Positions 1 through 11,219 of a stretch of 64,000 nt of DNA are shown in pieces. Origin of the DNA: Combretum micranthum. Taxonomy: Eukaryota; Streptophyta; Magnoliopsida; Myrtales; Combretaceae. Every line of letters begins with the position of its first letter. Within the stretch, counting starts at the first letter, position 1. Both the position numbers and the translations under genes were made by a program. The notes beneath the pieces are model-generated. The model had not been told where the DNA came from. It saw nothing but the letters and a program-made list of their open reading frames with translations, and searched no databases. Location: contig JAMXBD010001458.1 of the NCBI GenBank assembly GCA_024138025.1, positions 62,001-126,000 on the forward strand. The letters are read 5' to 3'.

Positions 1-690
1 AAATGCACCTCATGCTCAAGTTATAACCCACGAGGCTAATACGTGGCAACCTTTGCCTTCGATAGCCTTATCAAAGGGTTTTCAAACTGACTCTTTTAGT
101 ATAATTTCTAAATTAACAAAAGCTTTACTACGAAGTATAGTGCATTGATCTATTTATCTATGCTATAAAACCTTATCACATGAAACAAAGGCCTAATAAA
201 GTTTTAGAGCATGGTTATCTTTATACATTAAAAAGGAAAAGTAGTCGGACATGGTGAGGGAAAACTTACTGAAGCTTTATTAAAGATGGAAGAAGTATAT
301 TACAATGATTGGGGAAATTTGCTACAGCTATTACACGAACACTATTGTAGAATTTAAACACTAAGAAAAACTCTTTCTAGGACTCTTTTCCTAAGACTCT
401 TAACCTTCCTTTAAATAAGAACGTACCCACCTTTTATAGAAAAATTTTTACAGGAGAAAACAATAAAAAGTACTATAGTATCCTATTGCGACAATGTTAA
501 ACAGTGTTGCTAAGTGCTAAACAATGTTGCTATGATGCTCAACAGTGTTTTTGCTACAATAACCACATGTTTTCCTTTTCCTTGATTCCTGGGGTTGCTT
601 CTTTCCTTTTTCCTATTTCTTTCTATTTTTTCTTTTTCCTTTTGTCTAGTTTTGATATTTGTCGAAACCTATTCTATCTTCGTACCACCT
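1..690 (-). repeat. Caulimovirid-type intergenic repeat, partial copy
   Basis: This stretch is recognisably similar, over most of its length, to the two tandem repeats at 21,355-22,193 and 22,194-23,060. Shared blocks include 'ataacccacgaggcta', 'tcaaagggttttcaaactga', 'ttagagcatggttatcttta', 'ggggaaatttgctacag' and the T/C-rich stretch near 560-690. It is cut by the window edge on the left. The strand given is that of the related viral fossil at 21-28 kb. No open frame here is credible: the 140-codon frame at 504-926 only reads through pyrimidine tracts and the CT microsatellite. I infer a separate relic of the same pararetrovirus family. Confidence 0.6.
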
Positions 691-742
691 ACAATCTCTT
701 GATTTTTGCTAGTCTTTATCTCATCCTCCTGATACACCTTAC

Positions 743-747
<5 letters not shown>

Positions 748-802
<55 letters not shown>

Positions 803-818
803 ATATATATATATATAT
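748..818. repeat. Compound (CT)n-(TA)n microsatellite
   Basis: About 26 CT units (roughly 748-799) are followed directly by about nine TA units (800-818). Such compound tracts are usually length-polymorphic. Confidence 0.95.
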
Positions 819-1124
819 TATAGTTATATAGTATATTCATCAATTTTCTTTTGTTCCATAAGTTGTAACTATTTAAAGATAAGGAGATGTGTTTTTTTTT
901 TTTTTTTAATGAACATAACAACATGAAAAAGGGTAAATTTTGAAAATTTACCAATATGAAATGTAAAATTTCATGAAGCATTACAACACATAAAGATAAT
1001 ATTAAAGATGTACGATAAAAATAATAGTGAAGGGTATAAAACACAAAAGCTCTTGAAATTATCTATACTATTAAAGCAAAACCATCTCCCTTTGTGGCTT
1101 TGGTGTAAATATTTTTAATATAAT

Positions 1125-1535
1125 ATTTTTAGCATATGAGTATAAAAAATTTTTCGTAATCATGAAAATTAAATAGGGCTTGAATATAATTAGATAAAAG
1201 TTGAATAGACATAGTCTTTTTATTTTTTAGCAAATAGGTGTAAAACATTTTTGGTATTCTTGAAATCATGAAATCCAATAGGGTTGAATAGAATTAAATA
1301 GGGGTCGAATAGATATAGCCTTTTTTGTGTAAAGTATTTTTTTGTATCCCTGAAATCATGAAATTAAATAGGATTTGAATATAATTAAATAGGGTTTGAA
1401 TATAAGACATACTCTTTTCTTTTTTAGCATATGGGCGTGAAATATTTTTTGTATCCCTAAAATTATGAAATTAAATAAGGTTTGAATTGAATTAAATAGG
1501 GTTGAATTGACATAGTTTCTTCCTTTTTTAGCCTA
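1125..1535 (+). repeat. About four tandem units of ~100 bp (minisatellite)
   Basis: Four degenerate units follow one another. Each contains 'tttttagcatatgggtgt'-like sequence, then 'aaaatatttttt', 'gtatccctgaaatcatgaa', 'attaaatagg', 'ttgaatagaattaaataggg' and 'ttgaatagacatagtctttt'. Unit starts lie near 1,125, 1,225, 1,325 and 1,420. No protein-coding frame is maintained. Confidence 0.8.
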
Positions 1536-1799
1536 AGCATGTATCTTTATATATCGATCTAAAGCTCTAATGCCATATTTATGCATGACAATTACCTAAC
1601 ATGGAGAAGTTACGAAAATACTATTGTAGTTATGATTTATAATTAATTTCCTAATTTCTAGGAGTAATTAAGGTTTTCCTTTTCCAACCTATCAAAACAA
1701 TATATCTATTTAATTTATATATGTTGGGTTGTTTTAGTTGCACACGCATCGCGGTTGCATTGTCTGCTTGTATATTATAATAGATAAATGAGACTTACT

Positions 1800-1925
1800 T
1801 TTGTGCCACTATATCTTTTCTTATATATTTTTCTGACAACTCTTATGACAATATTTTTCTTTTTAATTTGCATGTAATTTGATTTACTTATCTAATTTGC
1901 ATCCTTTGATACTATTTTTCTTTTG
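1800..1925 (+). repeat. Minisatellite, ~33-35 bp unit, left block
   Basis: Degenerate repeats built on 'atctaatttgcatcctttgatactatttttctt'-like units (given here only as the family pattern: short T/C-rich core plus 'ttgatactatttt'). The same unit recurs at 7,265-7,515 on the far side of the nested transposons. The two blocks were probably one array before the insertions. Confidence 0.55.
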
Positions 1926-1926
1926 G

Positions 1927-2164
1927 GTTAATTAAAAGACGTGACCCATGGTTTAATACTTTTACAAAAAAGTAATTTAAGCTTTGATTTTTGACAAATA
2001 AATAACTTTTTCTTTAATATTTTGGCAATCAAGTGAACTGAGTTTTATTTTTTACAAATACATGATATGTGTTTTGTGTTTTTGCAGATAAGTGACTGAG
2101 TTTTGACATTTAACAAATATACAATCTGTATTTTGTCACTGGTAATAATGGACTAGAGAGATAT
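1927..2164 (+). mobile_element. Long-terminal-inverted-repeat element, left arm
   Basis: The reverse complement of 6,965-7,261 aligns with this segment nearly end to end. Shared blocks include 'ggcaatcaagtgaact', 'acaaatacatgatatgtgtttt' (trimmed) and 'cagataagtgact'. Both outer ends begin with TTAATTA. The arms are about 230 bp each, so the undisturbed element was about 0.53 kb, a fold-back or MITE-like structure. It has been split by the copia element that starts at 2,165. Superfamily is unclear; no coding sequence is visible. Confidence 0.7.
2160..2164 (+). repeat. 5-bp target-site duplication GATAT (left)
   Basis: GATAT immediately precedes the 5' LTR and is repeated immediately after the 3' LTR at 6,960-6,964. 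This is the size expected for a copia integration. Confidence 0.93.
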
Positions 2165-2374
2165 TATTGACATATTTATTGTTAACGTCTCTTAACTCTT
2201 TTGTACACATTTGTTTTCCGTTTATAGTCTTCTATTAGTGCTCCATTAGTTTCTTTATATAATTAGGCTTGTATTCTGTTTCATAGATGTACGAATAGTA
2301 TTAAATATTTTCTCTTGAAATCTAGAGATTTCTTTGTCTTTTCTCTTTGGGCGATTTGCTTCGAGAATTCTTCA
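2165..2374 (+). repeat. copia 5' LTR (210 bp)
   Basis: It starts TATTGACA, against the canonical TGTTGACA of the 3' LTR (one mutation in the terminal TG), and ends in ATTCTTCA. It aligns along its length to 6,726-6,959. Confidence 0.93.
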
Positions 2375-2387
2375 TGGTATCAGAGCT
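2375..2387 (+). other. tRNA-iMet primer-binding site of copia element
   Basis: TGGTATCAGAGCT directly abuts the 5' LTR. TGGTATCAGAGC is the complement of the 3' end of plant initiator-methionine tRNA, the usual primer of plant copia elements. Confidence 0.93.
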
Positions 2388-2439
2388 CGGTTCTGCTCTC
2401 AATTGATTTCTATTCATGTAAGTCACTTTCTTGACTATA

Positions 2440-3310
2440 ATGTCAGAACTCAATCACGATAGTGTTGTATAAACTGATGCAATTATATGATCCTTTTGAC
2501 ATTTCTTGTTCTGATAACCCTAGCATGTGTCTAGGTAATCTCTCTTTCAATGGATCAAACTTTATGTCTTGGAATAGGTCGATTAAGATGGCACTTGGTG
2601 CAAAGTTGAAGTTAGGTTTTATTGATGGTTCAATTAGTAAACCTAATGATCAATCTTCTAATTTGGATAAGTGGATTAGATGCAATTATATGGTACAATG
2701 CTAGATATGAAATTCAATGGTCCCTGAACTATCTCATAATTTTCTTTATGCAAAACTAGCTTTTGAGTTGTGGAATGAGATTGTTTAACAGTATGGACAG
2801 TCTAATGGCCCACTCGTTTATCAATTGCAACAAGAAATTTGCAATTTAAGGCAAGGTAATATGTCTATTAGTGGATATCACAACAAATTAAAGAAATTGT
2901 GAGATGAATTGAATTCTATGAATGCATATCCATCTTGTGTTTATGGGAGAATAGATTATTGTACTTGTTGGATGAAGGATCGTATTTTGGATTTTGAATC
3001 CCAAACAAAATTAATGCAATTTTTAATGGGATTAGGAGATGTTTATGAACATGTTCGTAATCCAATCCTCTCCATGGAGCCTCTTCCTATTATCAATCAT
3101 GCATTTTGTCTCATTCAGCAGATAGAAAAACAACGAGAGATTACTGTGAACACTGATTCCAAAAGTTTAGCTTTTAAAACAGGAAAGGAAGCTCATGTGG
3201 CTGAATGTAAGGTTCAGACTGAAAGACGTAAACCTAAAGGAATTCTGATGTTGATGGACATGTTGTTGAATATTGCTTCCAACTTGTTGGATATCCAGAT
3301 TGGTATATAG
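2440..3310 (+). pseudogene. copia gag remnant
   Basis: An ATG at 2,440 opens the Gag frame, but it hits a stop within about ten codons. The homologous frame resumes at about 2,462-2,704 with residues such as NLSFNGSNFMSWNRSIKMAL, typical of the plant copia Gag N-terminal region (UBN2/Retrotran_gag_3 type). Another open segment at 2,909-3,310 carries the middle of Gag (QFLMGLGDVYEHVRNPIL). Stops between the segments and after 3,310 make it non-functional. In a live element Gag would form the cytoplasmic virus-like particle. I see no intact zinc knuckle. Confidence 0.85.
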
Positions 3311-3459
3311 AGAAGCATATAGTTAAAGGAGCTAAGCGTGTATCTGTTGTTGCTAATGTTGAGAGATCCAATCCTATCATTGACATACCTTTTGATTGTA
3401 TTACTGATCAATTTGGTACTTCAGATTGTTGTTCAAGTGAAAGCAAGATTTTTCAATCT

Positions 3460-4194
3460 TTGTGTCAAGAAATGCTTAAATATCTTAAGCAACAATCATT
3501 GAATTCCATTGCAAAGAGCACTCTTGTCGATGCAGTACACTGTGCAAGTAAGCAATCTGCTAATTCCAATTGTTTTTCTACTGTGAATTTCAATTTTCAT
3601 ACATGGATAGTGGCCACTGAAGCAATGGATCACATGATACCTTACAAACATCTTTTATCCTCCACCACAACCTTGTCAAAGACCTTAATCATTCGTTTGC
3701 CTGATGGAACAATCGAATCAGTTTATACAATTGGAAACATTATTCTTAATTCCCATCTTACATTACATAATGTCTTGCTTGTTCCAGATTTTACTCATAA
3801 CCTTATGTCTATGAGGAAAGCCTTGAAACACAATGATTTAGTCATCACCTTAAACTCTCATTCTTGTACTTTTCAGGTTCTGAGAAGTAAAGTGATTTTT
3901 GCAACTGCTAGGGAGTATAAAGGATTGTATGTGTTCACATCTTTACCCAAAGAAACATTGTCTTTGTTGTCAAATTCTGTTACTTGTAATAAACTTGATT
4001 TTTCTTATTTAGTTCATGCTAGGATGGGCCATTTGTTTGTTTTTAAGCCTGAACATTTGTCAATATGTTCTTCTTTTGATTGGTCACATTTCTTTTGTGA
4101 TACTTGTTGTCAAGCTAAAATGCATCGTTTGCCTTTTAGTAGTAGTGATTCTTGGTCCTCAAGTCCTTTTTATTTGATTCATGTTGATCTTTAG
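3460..4194 (+). pseudogene. copia protease and GAG-pre-integrase remnant
   Basis: This 244-codon open segment covers the aspartic protease and the start of integrase. The protease active site, expected as D-T-G-A-S-D-H-M, reads A-T-E-A-M-D-H-M at about 3,613-3,636, so the catalytic aspartate is lost. Downstream, VLLVPDFTHNLMS is the conserved copia protease tail. HARMGH...CDTCCQAKMHRLPF (4,014-4,137) is the zinc-binding HHCC-like GAG-pre-integrase region. The frame ends at an in-frame TAG at 4,192-4,194, just where the integrase core should begin. Confidence 0.88.
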
Positions 4195-5050
4195 GGACCT
4201 TACAAAGTTACTTCTCATACAAGTAGGAATTACTTCCTCACTATTGTTGATGATTTTAGTTGTTGTACTTGGAAATATATTCTACATAATAAATTTCAAG
4301 TTTATGAGATTCTTAATAGATTTTTTAGATATTTTTTAATCATTTTGGTACTTGTCCTAAGTATATTCATACTAATAATGGTAGTGAATTTGTTTCTCAA
4401 ATTTCTCAGTCCTTGTTTCATAAACTTGGTATAATACATCAACGCTTCATCGTCTACACACCATAACAAAATGGAAAAGTTGAGTGTAAACACCGTCATT
4501 TAATAGATACAAGCAAGGCATTAAAGCTACATGCTAATTTACCCAAACACTTTTGGAGTGAGTGTGTCTTGACGGCTACTTACTTGATTAACCGAATGCC
4601 TACTGCTATTTTGGGGTGGAAAACTCCTTTTGAGTTGTTTTTTGAAAAATCACCAGATTATACACATTTACGTGTGATGAGATGCTTTTGTTATTTTAAC
4701 GTGCATATCGTGATAAATTTGACCTAAAAGTAGCTAGATGTGTTTTCCTAGGATATGTTCAAGGACAAAAATGTTATAAGCTTCTAGATTTTTCCACTAA
4801 TAAAATCATAGTTAGTATGGATGTTCAGCTTTTGGAGGATTTTTTCCTTTTAAGGAACACAATTCGAATCCTGTCATTCCTTCTCATCAGTCAATTACTT
4901 TTGATAATTTGGAGTTTGTTCCTTCTTCCGTATGTCCTACGTCTGTCGGTTTTATTGCTACCACGACTTCTTCTATTGATTCACCTAATCATAATCTTAT
5001 CCCTGTGCATAGATGATCTAGACAACGGACATTGCCTCATTTGTTAAAAG
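4195..5050 (+). pseudogene. copia integrase core remnant
   Basis: Sequence in shifting frames continues the integrase core: YFLTIVDDFS (about 4,229-4,258) is the first catalytic-Asp region, and TNNGSEF (about 4,370-4,393) is a mutated TDNG.EF motif. Several frameshifts and stops follow, and the C-terminal region to about 5,050 is scrambled. The 76-codon frame at 4,817-5,047 is out of frame with the homologous protein and is not a gene. Confidence 0.75.
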
Positions 5051-6178
5051 ATTTTGTGTATACTATACGTAATCCTTCTAGTGCTGCTACATTCACTCAT
5101 TCTATATCACACATCGCTAACCATTATCTTATTTTTTCATCTGCTTCATTTGCCACATATCCTAAAGATTATGTGATTTCTCTAGCCAATGTGTTCATTG
5201 TTTTTGAACCAAAGTGTTATTCACAAGCTGTCCAACATGTAGAATGGGTTGATGCCATGAAAAAGGAAATTGATGCTTTAGAAAAGAATGATACGTGGGA
5301 GATCACAACTTTGCCTAAAGGTAAAAAGGCCATGGGGTGTAAATGGATATACAAAACCAAGTTTAAACCAAATGGCACCGTAGATCATTGTAAGGCACGT
5401 TTGGTTGTAAAGGGTTACACACAAATCAAGGGTGAAGATTATCATGATACATTCTCCCCCATTGCCAAGTTGGGGATTGTTTGTGTGGTTCTAGCAATTG
5501 CTAGTGCTAAAAGGATGGCCTTTGCATTAAGTTGGTATCAACAATGCCTTCCTTCATGGTCTTTTATGAGGATATTTACATGCATCCTCCACCAGGATAT
5601 CATAAATCTTCTTCTACACATGTTTGCAACTTAAGTGGTCATTATATGGACCCAAACAAGCCTCATGTTAGTGGAATTATGAATTGACACAATTTTTGTT
5701 AGGCAAAGGGTTTCTACAATCCAAAAATGATTACTCTTTGTTTACTAAAGAAGATTCTATTGGTTTTTCATGTTGTCTAGTTTATGTTGATGATCTTTTG
5801 TTGATAGGGACACATGAAGCTTCTATTATTGCTTTAAAGAATGGTATTGATGTTGCCTTCACCATTAAGGATCTTGGTGAGGCTAAATTTTTTCTTAGTC
5901 TTGAGATTTTCCATACAGATTCTAGTTTATACATACATCAAAGGACGTACATCACGGAAATTCTTGATTTTACTTGTTTAATTAGATGCAAGCCATGTCG
6001 TACTCCTCTTCCCACCAACATCAAGCTTGATCGTGATTCTAGTGATCTTCTTTTAGAACCTAGTTTTTTCCATTCTTTTGTGGATCGATTGCTATACTTA
6101 AATCTCTCTCGTCCAGATGTGGCTTTTGCAGTGAACAAGTTGAGCCAATTGGTTTTTGCTCCTGGACAACTCACTTAG
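5032..6178 (+). pseudogene. copia reverse transcriptase remnant
   Basis: Two open segments, 5,032-5,634 and 5,684-6,178, together cover reverse transcriptase. The first has the hallmark copia block from WVDAMKKEIDALEKNDTWE through GCKWIYKTKFKPNGTVDHCKARLVVKGYTQ. The second has the catalytic YVDDLLL (about 5,783-5,803) and KDLGEAKFFLSLEI. A frameshifted gap of about 50 bp separates them, and the conserved QMDVKTAFLNG region is corrupted. The domain would copy RNA into cDNA inside the particle, but it cannot be made intact here. Confidence 0.92.
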
Positions 6179-6195
6179 CTGCTTTTTTTCACTTA

Positions 6196-6660
6196 TTGAA
6201 ATATCTAAAACACACCGTTAGTCATGGTTTGTTCTTTCTAGCTTCTAGTTCTTTAGAGCTTCGTGCTTATCCAAATGCCGACTGGCGTTCTTGCTTAATC
6301 TATCGAAAGTTTATTTCTAGATTCTGTATTATGTTGGGATCATCTCTTATCTCTTGGAAATCGAAAAAGCAAACCACCGTTGCAATGTCTTTAGCTGAGG
6401 CTGCCTTATGTGTTAAGGAATTATTATGGCTTTCTTTTATTCTTCAAGATTTGCAGATTCATGTTCCTTTTCCGATTTCATTATTCTATGACATCCGTTC
6501 TGCCATCATGATTGCTAATAATCCCTGTCAACATGGGTGGACAAAACATATTGAGATAGATATTCACTTCACTCGTGATCAGTTTTCTAGAGGCTTTATT
6601 CTTTTAATGCATGTTCCTTCTCATCTTTAGCTCGTAGATATGTTTACCGAGATTATTTCT
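6196..6660 (+). pseudogene. copia RNase H remnant
   Basis: The open segment at 6,196-6,630 has copia RNase H features: Y.NADWRSC (degenerate YSDADWAG), SWKSKKQTTVAMSLAEAAL (normally SRSSAEAEY) and KHIEIDIHFTRDQ. The first catalytic aspartate position (ADW) survives. A TAG at 6,628-6,630 and downstream stops end the frame before the 3' LTR. Confidence 0.88.
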
Positions 6661-6725
6661 AAGTAGGCTTCGGTTTCTTCTTGATGCAAATTGGGTCTTG
6701 TTGATGATCTAACTTGAGGGGGGAG

Positions 6726-6959
6726 TGTTGACATATTTATTGTTAACGTCTGTTAACTCTTTTGTACATATTTGTTTTCTTTTTGTAGTCTTCTGTTAGT
6801 GCTTTGTTAATTTCTTTGTACAAATAGGCTTGTATTATGTTTCATAGATGTACAAACAATATAAGATATTTTCTCTCGCAATCTAGAGTTTTCTTCATCT
6901 TTTCTCTTTGAGCTTTCTTCATCTTTTCTCTTAGAGCGATTTGCTTCAGGAATTCTTCA
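6726..6959 (+). repeat. copia 3' LTR (234 bp)
   Basis: It starts TGTTGACA and ends ATTCTTCA. It is 24 bp longer than the 5' LTR because a 24-bp segment (ending TTTTCTCTTWGAG) is tandemly duplicated at about 6,890-6,936. Confidence 0.93.
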
Positions 6960-6964
6960 GATAT
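6960..6964 (+). repeat. 5-bp target-site duplication GATAT (right)
   Basis: It matches 2,160-2,164 exactly and marks the right edge of the copia insertion. Confidence 0.93.
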
Positions 6965-7261
6965 GACTTTTTTTCATTAGTTAATTAAATCAATTTAATA
7001 ATGTTATATACTAGCGAGAAAAAAAAGTCGCACTTCTCTAATTTATTATTAACATAAAAATACAAAATACAAGTCATGGGTTCCTCAAAGTCACTTATTT
7101 GCAAAAGTTTAAAACATAGATGATGTATTTATTAAAAGTAAAACATAGTTCACTCGATTGCTAAAATATCAAAACAAAAGTACTATATTTGTTAAAAATT
7201 AAAATTCATATCACTTATTTATAAAAATAGTAAGACATAGATCATGTTTTTGTAATTAAAT
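6965..7261 (-). mobile_element. Long-terminal-inverted-repeat element, right arm
   Basis: This is the inverted partner of 1,927-2,164, displaced 4.8 kb by the copia insertion. It also holds the short unpaired centre of the original element (about 6,965-7,060). Confidence 0.7.
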
Positions 7262-7264
7262 CTT

Positions 7265-7515
7265 TTCTTTTTTTAATATGTTTCTAATTTAATTTATTAT
7301 CTCATTACTATTTCCCTTATCTAGTTTGCTTCTTATGATAATATTTTCCTTCTCTGATCTGCTTCTAATCTAATTTACCTTTCTAATTTGCTTCTTATGA
7401 TACCATTTTCCTTATTTATTTTTCTTCTTATGAAACTATTTTCCTTATCCAGTTTGCTTCTTGTGATACTATTTTCCTTATCCAGTTTGCTTCTTGTGAT
7501 CCTATTTTCCTTAAT
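7265..7515 (+). repeat. Minisatellite, ~33-36 bp unit, right block
   Basis: Six or so units share 'gtttgcttcttgtgatact' followed by 'attttcctta'. The two copies at about 7,437-7,505 are almost identical and earlier ones are degenerate. Related units occur at 1,800-1,925. Confidence 0.8.
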
Positions 7516-8254
7516 TATGTATCAATAAGGGTCTGCAATATATTAGAATATTAATTATTTTCCTGTTTTCCTTTTTCTTTTTTTCTTTGATATTGAACAA
7601 CTCGCCGTCTCTTAGTTTGGTTAAAAAATCTTATTCGATATTTTTTTTTTTTGGCCATAATAAATATGTTTTCATTGGTCAATATATTGCACTGTTTCCC
7701 TTGATTATGAGTTACTTCGATTTAGTTTCCTAGCAAATATATGGATTATTGTGTAATATATAATCATTCACATCCCCTTAATTTAATATACGGTAATAAA
7801 AAAATATAAAAATAGTACCTTATCAATTTAATTCACTTGAGATCCCAGTTTTGTCTTCAAAGAACATTACTCCTCTATGATTTTGGGCACATAGAAGTAA
7901 TTTCTAGAAGCTACCCACTATTACAAATGTACTATAAGCACTTTGCTACAACAAATCTTGGGTCACACTTAATTAATTTCGTCTATGACCTTTTATCTTT
8001 TCTTTAATTATCTTTTTCTCAATATTTAAATTTCTTAATTCAATTATATTAATCAATTAATTAATTAATTATATATAATAAACAAACTTTGAGAATTCAC
8101 TTATTTTTAATAACTTTTAAAAATATGTATATGGATATTAAACCATTACGATATCTTTATAACTGTTAAGGCATCAACAATAATTTCGGAATTATATATG
8201 TATATATTTTTAATTTATAAAAGATAAAATCATATTTTAAAAATGTAATGTGCT
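7516..8254. other. Gene-free AT-rich stretch
   Basis: I see no gene, RNA or well-defined repeat here, only AT-rich sequence with a TTAATTAATTAATTA run near 8,055. Confidence 0.6.
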
Positions 8255-8262
8255 TATATCTA

Positions 8263-8987
8263 TAGGGGTGTTCACGGTTCGGTTAACCAGTCCGTGACCC
8301 TATTTTTTTATCCTAATCGTAATAATTGAATTTTCAATATCTTAATCCTAAACCGATCCATTATAAACGGTTAACCGCCTTAACGGTTAACCCTTTTTTT
8401 GGGTTAATTTTTTCGGTTTTCGGTTTTTAATCGTTTAACATAATGGTTATGCAAATTTTGTAGTTAACCATATTTTTCAATATGCCCGTAAAAAAATTAT
8501 AGTATTTTTTGTATAATTATATTAAAAACTATAAATTAAGAATGTAAGACCTATAAAATAATTATTAATATATATCGGTGCCATCAAGATAATCATCATC
8601 ATAGCCTTTTACTCATATGTTCTTATCAACCTTGATCAATTGAGCTCAATATAAAATCTCAATCAAACATCACCATTCCAATTTTCAAACATATATGCAT
8701 TTGTTTCTTCTTATCTAACTCATTCATTTTAACATAATTCATATTGATAACACTAAAAAAATATTTATTTGGGTATACTATAAATTATATATATTTATAA
8801 TTACGGATCGGTTAACCGAATCCATCGGTTTCTAGAATCTAAAAATCGAAACCGAAACCGAAAACTGAAAAAATTAAAAATGCTAATCCTAAACCGAAAC
8901 CGATGGATTGGTTAACCGTTTTTCCCAGATTGGTTTCTCGGTTTCGGTTCGGTTATCCTAAACATTCGGTTTTTTGGCACACCCCTA
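8263..8987. mobile_element. Non-autonomous hAT-like element, family 1 (725 bp)
   Basis: The ends are TAGGGGTG and CACCCCTA, flanked by a perfect 8-bp duplication TATATCTA (8,255-8,262 and 8,988-8,995). An 8-bp duplication with TAGGG-type ends is the hAT signature. The subterminal regions are dense in 'cggttaacc' and 'ggttcggtt' words in opposite orientations; the core is AT-rich and has no transposase frame. Confidence 0.9.
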
Positions 8988-8995
8988 TATATCTA

Positions 8996-10180
8996 GACCT
9001 CCGCAAGGGCTATACCAAGCCTGCAACTTCCAATTCATGGGTTTGGCTTAGAGTAGCCCAAAATTATTTATCGTTATGGCCTTACAGGTTCTAGAACATT
9101 GTCGGTTCGCGAGCAAAGTTATGACTTGTTAAATCAAGCACGTTTGATTTTCTTTTATAAGATAAAAACTTTAAAAGATTGTAAAGATAATTTTTTTTGA
9201 AAGATAAAAGAAATAATAAGCAGAAAAGAAAGAGAAAAATAAATACTACTTATTTATACACAATCATATCTACATTTGGTTATAAAATTAGTAATGTATG
9301 ATTGCAAAATACTCAAGAGGCAAACAAGACACATAAAAATAAAATCAAGGTCCACATTGTTAGAAAATAATATTTCACTTTCATTAAAAGTTTATGTAAA
9401 TACAATGTTTTTTAAATATTACTTTATTGTAATATTTTATTTATGCACATTCATTGCGAGTGTGCACTACTAGTATATATGTATTATTGAAGCAAAATGA
9501 CACCTTTAGTGTCTTTAGTGCTTATAGATTCGAAAGTATTTAAAAGTGAGTTGTGTTAAATAGTTATAAAGATTTACATAGATAAGATGGAGAAATTTTA
9601 ATGGACATTAGAAATGAGTCAGGTTAATGGGTATGTAGACTTCTCAGTGGTTCTATTGTCAAATCCACCGATTTTAGGTCTTGAATTGAAGAAGTGGGAT
9701 TAGAATCGTCTTATGTGATTCCGATCCGGTTCTGGAATCGTGGAATCATTATTTTTTTTTATTTTTCAAGTTAAAATTAAAAAAAAGTTAAACCAATGAA
9801 TTTCAATTTTTAGTAAGATAAATCTTAAAGTCAAAATTATAATTAGGCTTAGGAGTATATTTAACTAATTTTTTTAAAATTTGTTTAAGATGTGTATTTA
9901 TTTATTTTCAGATACATCTAACATTAATTATAGTGTTAGTAATGCAAGATTACAAAAAAAAAAAAATCTTGACACAACGAAGCAAAAGAGAGATAAGTAT
10001 CACGATTCATCGATTCTTAGAATGACCAGAAGGTGATAGGTGATAAAATCAAAACCGTTGAATTACGTAAGATTGTTGGAAGACGACCTTCTATATGTCT
10101 GTTGATTTTGAGAATACCCAGATAAATAGGCATTAAAATTTGAAAACTCAATAAGAGTGCAAATGTTACAATCGAACAAC
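8996..10180. other. Gene-free AT-rich stretch
   Basis: I see no conserved coding sequence. Short open frames here have plant intergenic composition and no recognisable motif. Confidence 0.55.
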
Positions 10181-10182
10181 TT

Positions 10183-10320
10183 AGAATGAACAACTCAGAT
10201 CCATACAAGAACAGTTCAGATCTACAATAGAACAGCAAGGATCTACACCTGGACAGTTCAGATCCAAACAAGAACAGCTCAGATCTATATCAGGACAGCA
10301 AGGATCTACATCTAGACACA
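10183..10320 (+). repeat. Tandem repeat, ~31/62-bp unit
   Basis: Alternating half-units read 'gaacagttcagatctaca' and 'ggacagcaaggatctacac'. At least four 'gacag..cagatc' or 'acagcaaggatct' half-units lie in register. No stable coding sense was found. Confidence 0.75.
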
Positions 10321-10919
10321 CTAGATTTAGAGAAAAGCCCAAGTGGCTTAAAGATTACATAGCATAAAAAAACATGTACACTTTACAAAATACAGATTTG
10401 TACAAAGTGGTATCAATTGTAACAGCTGTCATAATCGAAAGTAGTTTTAACTACTGTGCATTTTTAAATACAGTTGATGAATGGAAAAGGGGTTTTATCC
10501 TAAGCTTAGAGAAAGTATTGTACTGGAGTTGGTGGCTTCCTCGAATAGCCACAGTTACTATCTTGTTACCTGCAAACATGAATCAAGTAATTAGACTTCA
10601 AACCCTAAATGAGAGAGAGGAAAGGAAGAGAGAGACTTAGGGTTAGATACTTAGCTTTGTCAAAAGTGATGAAGAGAGAGAAAAAAAGAAGGCTTAAATA
10701 CTCTCGGGTCAATTCCAATAGTCGAGTTATAACAACAAGTTTTGGAGAAAAGATAAATGTTGGAATATGCTAAGTCGCGCATGAATACTAGAAAGCAATG
10801 TTTAATCAACCTGTTGATTCCATAGAATATCAGGAGAAATAGAAGAGACAAAACAATATTTTATTCCATAACAAATCTCTGTCTTCATTTACAAGTCTAG
10901 TCTATTTACAGGATTAAAA

Positions 10920-11060
10920 TGGAATCTAATTAAATGATTTGATATAAATAAAATGACATTAATCCTATTAAAAAAGATTATGCTCCTATTAAATTAACAT
11001 TAATCTTATTAAAAAAGATATCGTTGCTATTAAAGTAACATTAATTATATTAAATGTACA
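10920..11060 (+). repeat. Short tandem repeat, ~45-bp unit
   Basis: Three units share 'acattaatcctattaaaaaa' followed by 'gat' and a 'gctcctattaaa'-like segment. Confidence 0.6.
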
Positions 11061-11219
11061 AAAAGAAATTGCAATCTTCCTAAAATAAAAATATTTTCTT
11101 CTTATGCTTGCACTCTATTATGCGCATCAAATCTAGAGGCCAAAAATAAAATTACAACACAAAAATATAATCTCACAATATTAAAGAAATGGGCTTTTGC
11201 TTTTAGAAGAAGTGTATGA

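Larger units (their letters stand above)
2165..6959 (+). mobile_element. Ty1/copia LTR retrotransposon, complete but inactivated
   Basis: The element is 4,795 bp. It has LTRs at both ends, a 5-bp duplication (GATAT), an initiator-Met-tRNA primer site just after the 5' LTR, and a purine-rich tract (AGGGGGGAG, about 6,717-6,725) just before the 3' LTR. Internal order is gag, protease, GAG-pre-integrase/integrase, reverse transcriptase, RNase H. That order, with integrase before reverse transcriptase, defines copia. Reading frames are broken by many stops and frameshifts. By hand I count about 28 substitutions over about 210 aligned LTR bases (about 13%), so the insertion is millions of years old. 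It sits inside a long-inverted-repeat element. Confidence 0.95.

Noticed and set aside
504..926. 140-codon plus-strand open frame
   Set aside because: It reads through pyrimidine-rich repeat sequence and the CT/TA microsatellite; the Leu/Ser run is a translation of the repeat.
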